64,000 nt of DNA from Colwellia marinimaniae (GTDB lineage Bacteria > Pseudomonadota > Gammaproteobacteria > Enterobacterales > Alteromonadaceae), in the NCBI RefSeq assembly GCF_002207865.1, contig NZ_BDQM01000001.1, positions 248,001 to 312,000 on the forward strand, written 5' to 3'. Shown here piece by piece: positions 38,498-47,232 of this stretch (within the stretch, counting starts at the first letter, position 1; the number at the start of each line of letters is the position of its first letter). The position numbers were made by a program, and so were the translations under genes. The notes beneath the pieces were generated by a model, which was not told where the DNA came from, did not search any database, and saw only the letters and a list, made by a program, of their open reading frames with translations.

Positions 38498-39049
38498 ATG
38501 AATCATTATATTGATATTAGGCTCAAGCCGGATGCCGAAATGCGAGAGAATGTTTTGATGAATACAGTTTATAGCAAGCTTCATAAAGCTTTAGTTATAT
38601 TGCAATCGACAAGTATCGGCATTAGTTTTCCTAAATACAAAGTATTGTTTGGTAATGTGCTGCGTATCCACGGAGAACAAAGCTACTTGAATGATTTACA
38701 AGGGGTAGATTGGTTAGGTGGTATTAAAGGTTATTGTAAACTTTCTGATGTCTTATCTATCCCTGAAATGGTGCAATACCGAACCATTTCAAGAAAACAA
38801 GCCAACATGACCGAAGCAAAATTAAGACGGTTAATTACTCGTAAATCTATCACTAAAGATGAAGTAAAATTGTATAAAGCAAAAATGTTTAGTCAAGGAT
38901 TAGACAATGCTTATTTGGAATTAGTCAGTAGCTCTACTGGTGAAAAACATCGACGCTATATTCAATTTGGTGAGTTAAAAGATACACCAGTTGCAGGTGA
39001 CTTTGATTCTTTTGGTTTAAGCAAACAAGCCACAGTCCCTTGGTTTTAA
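38498..39049 (+). CDS. cas6f: CRISPR RNA endoribonuclease Cas6f (Csy4)
   Basis: The 183-residue RNase cuts each pre-crRNA repeat 3' of its hairpin and stays bound. The catalytic histidine is His29 (VYSKLHKALV), as in P. aeruginosa Csy4. An arginine-rich helix (MTEAKLRRLITRKSITK, about 104-120) should grip the repeat stem. The C-terminal HRRYIQFGELKDTPVAGDFD matches Csy4. It lies 11 bases after cas5fv behind TAGGAGGA and is followed by a terminator and the array leader. Confidence 0.94.
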   Translation: MNHYIDIRLKPDAEMRENVLMNTVYSKLHKALVILQSTSIGISFPKYKVLFGNVLRIHGEQSYLNDLQGVDWLGGIKGYCKLSDVLSIPEMVQYRTISRKQANMTEAKLRRLITRKSITKDEVKLYKAKMFSQGLDNAYLELVSSSTGEKHRRYIQFGELKDTPVAGDFDSFGLSKQATVPWF

Positions 39050-39067
39050 GGGAATATGGTTACTTTT

Positions 39068-39100
39068 AAAACCCGTTGAATGCAACGGGTTTATTTTTTC
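39068..39100 (+). terminator. Terminator of the cas operon
   Basis: AAACCCGTTG pairs with CAACGGGTTT around AATG, followed by ATTTTTT. It isolates the cas operon from the array leader. Confidence 0.85.
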
Positions 39101-39246
39101 GGAAAAATTAACGTTTACCCTAAAAATCAACTCTTTAAAAATATGGTTAAATATTAACAAGTTACGAATCAGCTAAAAATTTAGGTTAAAAAGTCTAAAA
39201 TCACCTAGCTGTTTGTTGTAACTTGTTTTTTTACTGTTATTCTATT
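39101..39246 (+). promoter_or_regulatory. CRISPR leader
   Basis: This AT-rich segment between the cas terminator and the first repeat should carry the pre-crRNA promoter and the integration signals. AATCAACTCTTTA at 39125-39137 matches the IHF consensus WATCAANNNNTTR exactly, about 110 bases before repeat 1. Repeat order supports leader placement here, since the degenerate repeat is at the far end. Confidence 0.7.
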
Positions 39247-42200
39247 GTTCACTGCCGCACAGGCAGCTTAGAAATTTCAAAGTGAATAAAAAAGTGAATA
39301 AGTGAAGTTCACTGCCGCACAGGCAGCTTAGAAAAGTAACTTTTAATGATGATTGCGAGCCGTTGTGTTCACTGCCGCACAGGCAGCTTAGAAAAAAAGT
39401 GTTAAGCGTTAATTGCATTTCCTTTGGTTCACTGCCGCACAGGCAGCTTAGAAATTAGCGCCTACGATTATCGTTAATGTTCTTGGGTTCACTGCCGCAC
39501 AGGCAGCTTAGAAAATCATCTAAAAAGTTTGTTGTACTAACACCAAGTTCACTGCCGCACAGGCAGCTTAGAAATCTTTCATCTATAGTGTTAAGTGTAT
39601 CAAACAGTTCACTGCCGCACAGGCAGCTTAGAAATATTAGGTGTAAATCAAAAGTTTAGCATTATGGTTCACTGCCGCACAGGCAGCTTAGAAATGTCAT
39701 TACTATTATTGGTGTAACATCGTCTAGTTCACTGCCGCACAGGCAGCTTAGAAAAATACTCCGTATAGTTAACCTTATCCCCTGCTGTTCACTGCCGCAC
39801 AGGCAGCTTAGAAAAGTAGCGCGCGTTTATTAAGAATTAGTATCGGGTTCACTGCCGCACAGGCAGCTTAGAAAGGACGGAAGCGGCGGCACTATAATTG
39901 AATATGGTTCACTGCCGCACAGGCAGCTTAGAAATATACCATACTTCGCTAGTAGACAATACATCAGTTCACTGCCGCACAGGCAGCTTAGAAAGTTGAA
40001 ACTGATTTGTATTTTATTACCGCTTTGTTCACTGCCGCACAGGCAGCTTAGAAATTTCAAGGAAAAAAAATCAATAAATGTTTAACGTTCACTGCCGCAC
40101 AGGCAGCTTAGAAAATACTTATGCACTCATCAATAATCAATAAACAGTTCACTGCCGCACAGGCAGCTTAGAAATTAATGTCAGTAACCTTTATTGATCC
40201 CTCAAAGTTCACTGCCGCACAGGCAGCTTAGAAATAGTCAATCTCCAGTGGATTTATCAAACGGTAGTTCACTGCCGCACAGGCAGCTTAGAAATACCTA
40301 CGGGCGTTACCATCACTGATGTTTCAGTTCACTGCCGCACAGGCAGCTTAGAAAGAGAAAGTACCGCTTGAAGATACCGATCTAATGTTCACTGCCGCAC
40401 AGGCAGCTTAGAAAGACAACTATGCTTATTCCAGTCGTTTCAGCTTGTTCACTGCCGCACAGGCAGCTTAGAAATGAATCAGTCGAAGACGGCGCATGGT
40501 TCAAAAGTTCACTGCCGCACAGGCAGCTTAGAAAGCTAATCTATCGGATATCGATCACTCACTTAAGTTCACTGCCGCACAGGCAGCTTAGAAAGTAAAC
40601 AATAAAAGGAAATGAATTATGATTGAGTTCACTGCCGCACAGGCAGCTTAGAAAACAACAACGCAATCACTTTCTATATATGCAAAGTTCACTGCCGCAC
40701 AGGCAGCTTAGAAAAGACCGTACCGTTTGCTGGATTAACCGAAGCTGTTCACTGCCGCACAGGCAGCTTAGAAAAGTATGAAGCTAGGCGAGTTGCAATA
40801 CTTGAAGTTCACTGCCGCACAGGCAGCTTAGAAAATATAACCAGTGTGACCCATTTCACCCCATAAGTTCACTGCCGCACAGGCAGCTTAGAAAGTTAGC
40901 ATCAATGAAAGCGACGACAGTATTTGGTTCACTGCCGCACAGGCAGCTTAGAAAGCTTGATTTAAAGTTTGATACAGACACTCGGCGTTCACTGCCGCAC
41001 AGGCAGCTTAGAAATCAGTATTTAATGTTGCGCGTATACTTCCGTTGTTCACTGCCGCACAGGCAGCTTAGAAAGTTCACTGCTAAACAAAAATAAACTT
41101 AATATAGTTCACTGCCGCACAGGCAGCTTAGAAAATTCTTGGTTTTGGTGTCGGCAAAATGCTTGGGTTCACTGCCGCACAGGCAGCTTAGAAAAGTTAG
41201 AGATTGTTTTGTAGAGGAAGGATTTGGTTCACTGCCGCACAGGCAGCTTAGAAATTCACCATCGTCAATCATTCGTGTAGTTGTGTGTTCACTGCCGCAC
41301 AGGCAGCTTAGAAAGATATTCTCGGTAACTATCGTAAAACAATCCGGTTCACTGCCGCACAGGCAGCTTAGAAAGTTATGGTTGGCTAACATACCAATAC
41401 GAACCAGTTCACTGCCGCACAGGCAGCTTAGAAAACAATAGCTATTGCCGGTAAAATAGTTAAAGGGTTCACTGCCGCACAGGCAGCTTAGAAATTATTA
41501 ACTTGCGTTACACTTTGCACCAGCGCGTTCACTGCCGCACAGGCAGCTTAGAAATATACCATCGGGCGGCGCAACAACTAGTATAAGTTCACTGCCGCAC
41601 AGGCAGCTTAGAAATTACTATCAAGAAAGGTGATCGTGTGCTGTTTGTTCACTGCCGCACAGGCAGCTTAGAAAACCAGCATTCAAGTCTGCCATGATAC
41701 CTACAGATGTTCACTGCCGCACAGGCAGCTTAGAAAGTGGTAGTAGATTCAGAGGCAACCGAGGCTAAGTTCACTGCCGCACAGGCAGCTTAGAAAATAT
41801 AAGAAGAGAACATAAGGCAAAACCTTAAGTTCACTGCCGCACAGGCAGCTTAGAAATCAATTACTAAAGTACGTTCAGAGATGAGAGAGTTCACTGCCGC
41901 ACAGGCAGCTTAGAAAGATGGTTTCTTGAATAGAACCCCATAAGAGCAGTTCACTGCCGCACAGGCAGCTTAGAAATTATATCCCCGTACCATATAGGGA
42001 CAATGTTGGTTCACTGCCGCACAGGCAGCTTAGAAATCTTGGTCTTATCTAGGTGAGCGCGAAGGACTGTTCACTGCCGCACAGGCAGCTTAGAAATGTG
42101 CTATAAGTTAACTGACCTGTACGAATATGTTCACTGCCGCACAGGCAGCTTAGAAAATAGGTATTGCAACAGTTATAGAAGAGGACGAGTTCACTGCCGC

Positions 42201-42516
42201 ACAGGCAGCTTAGAAATATTAATTCAAATAAAACACAATAAGGTGTTGGTTCACTGCCGCACAGGCAGCTTAGAAAACTATTGAGGCTGTGATGCGTTTA
42301 TATAAAATGTTCACTGCCGCACAGGCAGCTTAGAAAAAAGAGACTACTTAAAAACGAACTGACTAGTTGTTCACTGCCGCACAGGCAGCTTAGAAATTTG
42401 ATAAAATCGCTACGCTTAAAAGGGTAATGTTCACTGCCGCACAGGCAGCTTAGAAAGTGTAAAAATGTCTGATGTTGCTGACTTTGGCGTTCACTGCCGC
42501 ACAGGCAGATTATCAA
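39247..42516 (+). CRISPR. Type I-F CRISPR array, 55 repeats and 54 spacers
   Basis: The 28-base repeat starts GTTCACTGCCGCACAGGCAG and ends CTTAGAAA. CTGCC/GGCAG forms the Csy4 hairpin with loop GCACA, leaving an 8-base 5' handle CTTAGAAA after cleavage. Repeats recur every 60 bases from 39247 to 41647 (41 copies) and again from 41709 to 42489 (14 copies). Spacers are 32 bases, except spacer 41 (41675-41708), which is 34. Repeats look identical apart from the last (42489-42516), which ends ...CAGATTATCAA and marks the trailer. Transcription should run rightward from the leader. Confidence 0.99.
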
Positions 42517-42522
42517 AGACAT

Positions 42523-42660
42523 TCGTGATTGGCGACGGCAGTATTAGCAAATAGAAAAGAAGTTTATCAGCGTGCTAAGGAACGTGAATTGGAGTGTTGG
42601 AGGGGGCGATGGACAAACTGGTATGGTAATCCCCCCATTTTTAATGGAGGTCAGCAGTAG
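42523..42660 (+). pseudogene. Frameshifted transposase-like fragment just beyond the array
   Basis: After the final repeat, GATTGGCGACGG reads DWRR. One base is then missing relative to the next frame, which gives VLANRKEVYQRAKERE then CWRGRWTNW and a stop at 42658. This resembles the WRRxVLANRKxVYxxAKxR segment of short ORFs associated with IS3-like transposases. No inverted repeats or complete transposase are visible, so it is a remnant. Confidence 0.45.
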
Positions 42661-42794
42661 ACCTTTTAAAGGGAACAAAGTGGTACTGAAATAGTGCTAT
42701 ATCATACTGTTAAAGAGAATTTTTTTGCTTGTACGGATGCAAGTGGCTACCTTATCTGTGCCACATATTTCAGTAAAGTTTAACTGGAGTAATA

Positions 42795-43094
42795 CTATTT
42801 GCTAGCATTGTAAAAATGATTGATATTAGCTATCGCCAACAACATTTTATGCTTTGCCGAAGTATTAGCTGAGTGCACAAAAATAAGAGGGGGAATAAAG
42901 CCTTGGGTAAAAACAGCTTCCTCTATCCAAAGTAGTACATCATAACCAGTGCCATGCTCATCATCACCTAAGTCATGATCTAAACTTATTTCAGTTACTA
43001 TATTTTGTTCGAGTAAGACTATAGCTTCTTCAGGCCAATAGACTCTGTGCCAACCAATAGGTGTTGATCTTTCATCATCTAAATAAACTTTCAT
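42795..43094 (-). CDS. Cyclic-phosphate-processing receiver-like domain protein (cREC type)
   Basis: The 99-residue product matches the cREC family of stand-alone receiver-like domains: MKVYLDDERSTPIGWHRVYW, EISLDHDLGDDEHGTGYDVL, LLWIEEAV and the C-terminal IFVHSANTSAKHKMLLAI. Conserved Asp/His clusters take the place of a phosphorylatable Asp. The family is predicted to act on RNA or nucleotide cyclic phosphates and is often found near RNA-repair or defence genes. It is on the minus strand, 53 bases downstream of the next gene, so both may form a small operon. Confidence 0.8.
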   Translation of the reverse strand: MKVYLDDERSTPIGWHRVYWPEEAIVLLEQNIVTEISLDHDLGDDEHGTGYDVLLWIEEAVFTQGFIPPLIFVHSANTSAKHKMLLAIANINHFYNASK

Positions 43095-43147
43095 AACTTA
43101 CCTGATTTTTGTTTAACAGTACTTATACAAGTTGATTTTGGAGCTAA

Positions 43148-43702
43148 TCAAAGGGGTAAAGTAAATATGTGGATAAATGACCGTACAGGGCGCCTGATAA
43201 ACTGCCTAGCTAAACGTCTATTTAAAAAGCATTGAAACCTCGCCATTGGCATGATACCACCCATTGATCCTCCGTCATTACATGCAAACACGTAAATATA
43301 GGCATCTTCTTGGATATACTCTTCAATTACAGCTATAGCAGCGGTGAAGCAATCGATTAACAGCTCCGCAAAAGAGGGGTGTTTTGTTACCTTATTTTTC
43401 GGGTTAGGGTTATCTAGAATATAAAAGTTGTCAGGTGTTACTTTATACCCCTCAAACACTGATACATCCCATTCAATAAGCTTGTCATTTGGGGCGATAA
43501 CCCCTGATAAATCAACCCACATGTCTACATAGTCACCATGTACAGACCATTTCAGTCGTGAGTTTAAACCAAGAAGGGTATATTCATCACGATTGCTTGA
43601 GCAATTGGTGTCACCTATTGAGCATAACTGAAACCTTAACTTTCTTTTATAGCGAGGTGAGTTAAGCCAGTCCCTAAAGACTTTTCTGGCATCATTAATC
43701 AT
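43148..43702 (-). CDS. Uncharacterised protein with a C-terminal basic helix
   Basis: I do not recognise this 184-residue protein. It begins MINDARKVFRDWLNSPRYKR and contains an Asp/Trp-rich middle (VHGDYVDMWVDLSGVIAP). A glycine/methionine-rich segment (FACNDGGSMGGIMPMARF) follows, and the C-terminus is very basic (LNRRLARQFIRRPVRS). There is no signal peptide or clear transmembrane helix. It is followed on the same strand by the cREC-like gene, so the two may act together. Confidence 0.6.
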   Translation of the reverse strand: MINDARKVFRDWLNSPRYKRKLRFQLCSIGDTNCSSNRDEYTLLGLNSRLKWSVHGDYVDMWVDLSGVIAPNDKLIEWDVSVFEGYKVTPDNFYILDNPNPKNKVTKHPSFAELLIDCFTAAIAVIEEYIQEDAYIYVFACNDGGSMGGIMPMARFQCFLNRRLARQFIRRPVRSFIHIFTLPL

Positions 43703-43843
43703 CGAAAGCTCCCCTTATGCCCATGAGCGTCAGCTCTTAGTCATGCTATTTATTAATAGCTAGGACTATAACTTGAGCGAGCGACAAAGTTTGTCGCTTT
43801 ACTTTGAGATACTTTTCAACATTGATTATGAGGGGAATACAAG

Positions 43844-44629
43844 ATGTGTTTGGCAAATTTTTATGGTTTTGCGGCAGGCAGAGAGAGTAAATCATTTTGC
43901 AATAATATTACTGAAGAAATTGACGGTGTAGATTGGCGGCTAGACGATTTAGGAGGCAACGAATTTACTCATAAGATAAAGAGTGCCGACTTAGTTATTA
44001 TTGTTGCTAACCTAAATAGCCATTTTGAAGCAAAACAAGTTGAATTTATGGTGATGGTTGCTGAAAAGTTGGCAGTGCCAATATTAGTTTATTCTCTTTA
44101 TCCGATTAAGTTTGCACTTCAAGCTAGTGAGCAAGGAATTAGTCTTGAATTACTAGATAGTATTAATAAAGCAACGGTCGTTATGCAGTTAGATGGTGAC
44201 TTGCTTGCAAGTGGCATGATAGCAACAACGCCTTTTATCCAGTATTACCTTGCTAAGGGGCTTGAGCTTTTATCAATAAATCTAATATTAACCATAAAAG
44301 CTATTGTTGAACCGGTAACTCAACAAGAATTAATTGGTGTTGATTTTACTGATTATTGTTTGGCGTTTGCTAACAAAGGCTTTTATCAAACTAAGCTATA
44401 TACCCAAGAGACTTTATTCAAGGCTGAAGTAAATAGTGATAGCTGGTTAAAGGCGAAAGTCATTATTGTCACAATCTTTTTAAGTACTGATCATGCACTT
44501 GATGTTTTTTCTGCAACTTCAACATCCATATGTAATATGCTTGAGGAAAGCAATGCGTTATTGTTATTTGCTCCCGTTATAGCAGAGCATGCTCAAGACG
44601 AAGCTGTGATTGCATTGTTATATAAGTGA
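43844..44629 (+). CDS. Degenerate FtsZ/tubulin-like protein lacking the GTP-binding signature loop
   Basis: The 261-residue product can be aligned by eye with FtsZ along its length. FYGFAAGRESKSFCNNI (about 6-22) takes the place of the T1 loop. ADLVIIVANLNSHFEAKQ (48-65) sits where FtsZ has its GGGTGTG T4 loop. ELIGVDFTDYCLAFANKG (162-179) matches the VDFADVRTVM region, and AKVIIVTIFLSTDHALDVF (204-222) matches the C-terminal ITAGFDLxLDEF strand. It is shorter than the roughly 320-residue core and has lost the glycine-rich phosphate loop, so GTP binding is unlikely. It may be a partner, decoy or relic of a tubulin-like protein. Confidence 0.55.
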   Translation: MCLANFYGFAAGRESKSFCNNITEEIDGVDWRLDDLGGNEFTHKIKSADLVIIVANLNSHFEAKQVEFMVMVAEKLAVPILVYSLYPIKFALQASEQGISLELLDSINKATVVMQLDGDLLASGMIATTPFIQYYLAKGLELLSINLILTIKAIVEPVTQQELIGVDFTDYCLAFANKGFYQTKLYTQETLFKAEVNSDSWLKAKVIIVTIFLSTDHALDVFSATSTSICNMLEESNALLLFAPVIAEHAQDEAVIALLYK

Positions 44630-44811
44630 TTATTATGCAAGATAAAATATATTTAGGAATATTAAGATGAAATACTCGCATCGTTCGGCGAAGTTTATAT
44701 CCAAACATTATTTTATAGAAAGAATAGAGAAACGTTACCTAAGTTAAACTCTAGAATTGGTTAAGCGCCAGGGTCAATACAAATGCATTGCACATTATTA
44801 AAAGGAATAAA

Positions 44812-45546
44812 ATGAATAAGAATCTTCAAGAATGGGCATGTTCCTTTTCAGGTTGTGATGGCGGAAATTTAGGTGCTGATATTTGGTTGTGCGGAATTGA
44901 ATGGGGGGGAGCAAGTTATGGTGATTACTATGAGAAAACGCTTCCCGAAGAGCTCGAAAATGGAAAGGTTGAGCTTTCTTTAACTGCGTTTGATTGGAAA
45001 GATAGTCTTGGTTACACGTATGGTAGGAGTTTTGCTAAACTTTTTACAAGTATTCAAGGTGGGGATGTAGAGAATTATAAAGAAGTTAGTCTTTTAGAGG
45101 GGAATGAGTTGTTTAAGCTTAATTTATATCCTATTGCCTTTGATTCTACAGATCATGAATTGTGGCATAAAAATAACATTTCTAAGCTAACAGGTTTTGA
45201 AAATAAATACCTTTTTAATACATGGTGCTTCTTTAATCGCTTTCCTTTTTTTAGTGAATTAAGAAAAAAGCACAATCCCAAGTTAATTATTGGTACAGGC
45301 GTGAACTACCTACGTGACTTTTTAATGTTTTTTGTAGGCAATGAAAAGGTCGGTAGGTTATGTTCGGGTAACCTTACCCCCAAGTCTGAAGCAAACAAAA
45401 CTAATAGGGTGTTTTACTGGGTAAAGCTAGATGGGGGTACACTCTTAGTAATTATCCCGTTCTTTAGTGGGAGGTATGGATTGAATAGCAACTATTTATT
45501 ACAGGAAATGGGACAACGCATCAAATTATTGCTTGAAATGAAATAA
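44812..45546 (+). CDS. Uncharacterised protein with weak uracil-DNA-glycosylase-like features
   Basis: From ATG 44812 (behind AAAGGA) the product is 244 residues. An N-terminal IWLCGIEWGGASYGDYY segment, a central PKLIIGTGVNYLRDF strand-helix and a C-terminal LLVIIPFFSGRYGLNSNYLL are spaced somewhat like the first and last motifs of UDG-superfamily enzymes. The similarity is weak and catalytic residues are not clear, so I do not assign a function. It lies after the FtsZ-like gene and converges on the WYL regulator. Confidence 0.6.
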   Translation: MNKNLQEWACSFSGCDGGNLGADIWLCGIEWGGASYGDYYEKTLPEELENGKVELSLTAFDWKDSLGYTYGRSFAKLFTSIQGGDVENYKEVSLLEGNELFKLNLYPIAFDSTDHELWHKNNISKLTGFENKYLFNTWCFFNRFPFFSELRKKHNPKLIIGTGVNYLRDFLMFFVGNEKVGRLCSGNLTPKSEANKTNRVFYWVKLDGGTLLVIIPFFSGRYGLNSNYLLQEMGQRIKLLLEMK

Positions 45547-45563
45547 CCTTAAAGTGCTCTGTA

Positions 45564-46592
45564 TCAACTGTCATCGTATAATTGCACTGCAGCTCTCAGT
45601 TTTTCTCGCATCAAGTTACGCAAACTTACGGGCTTCAATACCTCAACATGATTTGCCAAACCCAATAACCATGTTTCAAAATCATAGTTCATAGTAAGGC
45701 TAGCTTTTACTAGTAACTTATCCTCCGCATCTGTTCGATAAGTGCTTGTTTGTTGGTTTTTAGCTATGGGTGTTTCCATTATTATTTCGGCAGCAAAGCC
45801 GGTGAATATCCCTTCAAATTCAATAGGGCTATCACTATAAGCTAAGCCAGTAGTACCTTTTAGTACGTATTCTTTTAGGTTGAAATCATCAGGGTAGTCG
45901 AAGGTTTTGTGGCTGTTTTCACAAGATATTATGCGATTCATGGCGAGCATTCTGACATCGTCATAACCACAATACTGCACAATCAAATATTGAATATGTG
46001 CCCGAACGACTAGCCCTAAAGGCTGAACACTGGCATTACTTAGTTCACCACTTTTGTTCTTGTACTCTATTTCTAATATATTTTCCGCTAATAAAGCGTC
46101 ATAAACACAGCAACGCACCATGTTATCAATTTCAGCGGGTATTAATGGCTGGCCTTTGTTTTCAATATAAACCTTGTCTAACCAAGTTTTTAATTTGCTG
46201 TGATAATTAAGGTTCGCTAATATTTGAGTGGATTTTTTAAAGATGCGAGTTAAATATGGGGATAACACATTGGGCATCATTGGCTGAATGAACTGCTCGA
46301 TAATGGCAAAGCATAATGCATCTGCTGGCGAAAGTTGAGCTGTTAAATACATTGAGCCTTTAACTAATGACCACTTTAACCCTTCAGGGCTATCGCCTGA
46401 TTCAGTAATGCCGTATTGCTCTAGTTGTTTTAAATCACGCTGTAAGTTGCGTTTAATATTTTGTTCATCATGATCTTTATATGCATGCTGATTCGCTAAC
46501 TTTACGACTAGTTGATTCACAGTTAAAAATTTAGGGTAAATGGGGAGTAACTCTAGCAGCTCTAAATGCCTAACATTTAACTTTAAATTCAC
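45564..46592 (-). CDS. WYL-domain transcriptional regulator (YafY-like), second in the island
   Basis: The 342-residue product starts with a helix-turn-helix region (about 10-65; FLTVNQLVVKLANQHAYKDH, KRNLQRDLKQLEQYGI). A WYL-type domain follows (about 170-245; ILEIEYKNKSGELSNASVQP, LGLVVRAHIQYLIVQYCGYD, VRMLAMNRIISCE). A WCX-like C-terminal extension (about 255-335) ends the protein. It is probably a ligand-sensing regulator. Neighbours are unrecognised accessory genes; it is convergent with the 44812 gene. Confidence 0.85.
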   Translation of the reverse strand: MNLKLNVRHLELLELLPIYPKFLTVNQLVVKLANQHAYKDHDEQNIKRNLQRDLKQLEQYGITESGDSPEGLKWSLVKGSMYLTAQLSPADALCFAIIEQFIQPMMPNVLSPYLTRIFKKSTQILANLNYHSKLKTWLDKVYIENKGQPLIPAEIDNMVRCCVYDALLAENILEIEYKNKSGELSNASVQPLGLVVRAHIQYLIVQYCGYDDVRMLAMNRIISCENSHKTFDYPDDFNLKEYVLKGTTGLAYSDSPIEFEGIFTGFAAEIIMETPIAKNQQTSTYRTDAEDKLLVKASLTMNYDFETWLLGLANHVEVLKPVSLRNLMREKLRAAVQLYDDS

Positions 46593-46664
46593 GTTTTGTC
46601 CTTATGACTACATAGCTTATATTTACTAATCAATCTAAGTGATGATAACCTTTAATGTTATGTT

Positions 46665-47168
46665 TTAGCACATGCCATCATGTTCTTTTAAAATGTCTGT
46701 AATATTTATACAGTGCTTTACTCGCCATTCCTTTGCTGTAGTGCCTTTATTCCTTTTATTCCATAAGTCATCAGGGCTGTTATGGTTAGACATAATCTGA
46801 TGCTCTAATGATTTACTAATATTAAGCTTCCCATTTCCAGCGACATCGCAATAAGGTGATACACATAACCAAAGGAATAGTTGTTTGTCAGCTTTTAAGG
46901 AACTTTCAATATTGTCATGCATATGATGGTTAGCATGTCCTCTGGTTAACCATCTGTCTTTTAAGTTATAGGTATATTCGCCAACATATACTATTTTATC
47001 GTCACAGGTGATGAAGTAGGCAGTCTCGTCCGCTTTTTAAAAATCTTGAATATATAAGTTGAGCTTTACTGTTAACGTATAGTTCTTTAATTTGCACGGC
47101 GCATCAGAAAGAGAAAACTCACCCACCTTTACAAATTTAAAACCTGATTCCTGTTTAGTTTCTAACAA
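46665..47168 (-). pseudogene. GIY-YIG nuclease-like gene interrupted by one in-frame stop
   Basis: A TTG start at 47168, behind AAGGAG, opens a frame reading LETKQESGFKFVKVGEF. A TAA at 47039-47037 interrupts it, and the same frame continues to 46665. The second part begins KADETAYFITCDDKIVYVGE and continues YTYNLKDRWLTRGHANHH, which fits the GIY-YIG fold (AYF...YVG, then a conserved Arg), followed by LKADKQLFLWLCVSPY. Only the last 85 residues have an ATG. It is either a pseudogene or a read-through gene; a point mutation is the simplest reading. Confidence 0.6.
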
Positions 47169-47232
47169 AGTAACTCCTTAATAAATTGGTTAATATTCCT
47201 GAGATTAACTCGAATAAGCTAAAAGGTTAATA

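Noticed and set aside
31586-39049. Tn7-like CRISPR-associated transposon (type I-F3)
   Set aside because: No tnsA, tnsB, tnsC or tniQ is present, and cas1 and cas2-3, which I-F3 systems lack, are both here and look intact.
39477-42522. Several open frames within the array on both strands, with repeated SLPHRQLR or FLSCLCGSE peptides
   Set aside because: They are translations of the CRISPR repeats and spacers with no ribosome sites; the periodicity comes from the 60-base repeat unit.
44668-44748. 26-codon frame MKYSHRSAKF... between the FtsZ-like and UDG-like genes
   Set aside because: Too short and without recognisable similarity, although a weak AGGA lies upstream.
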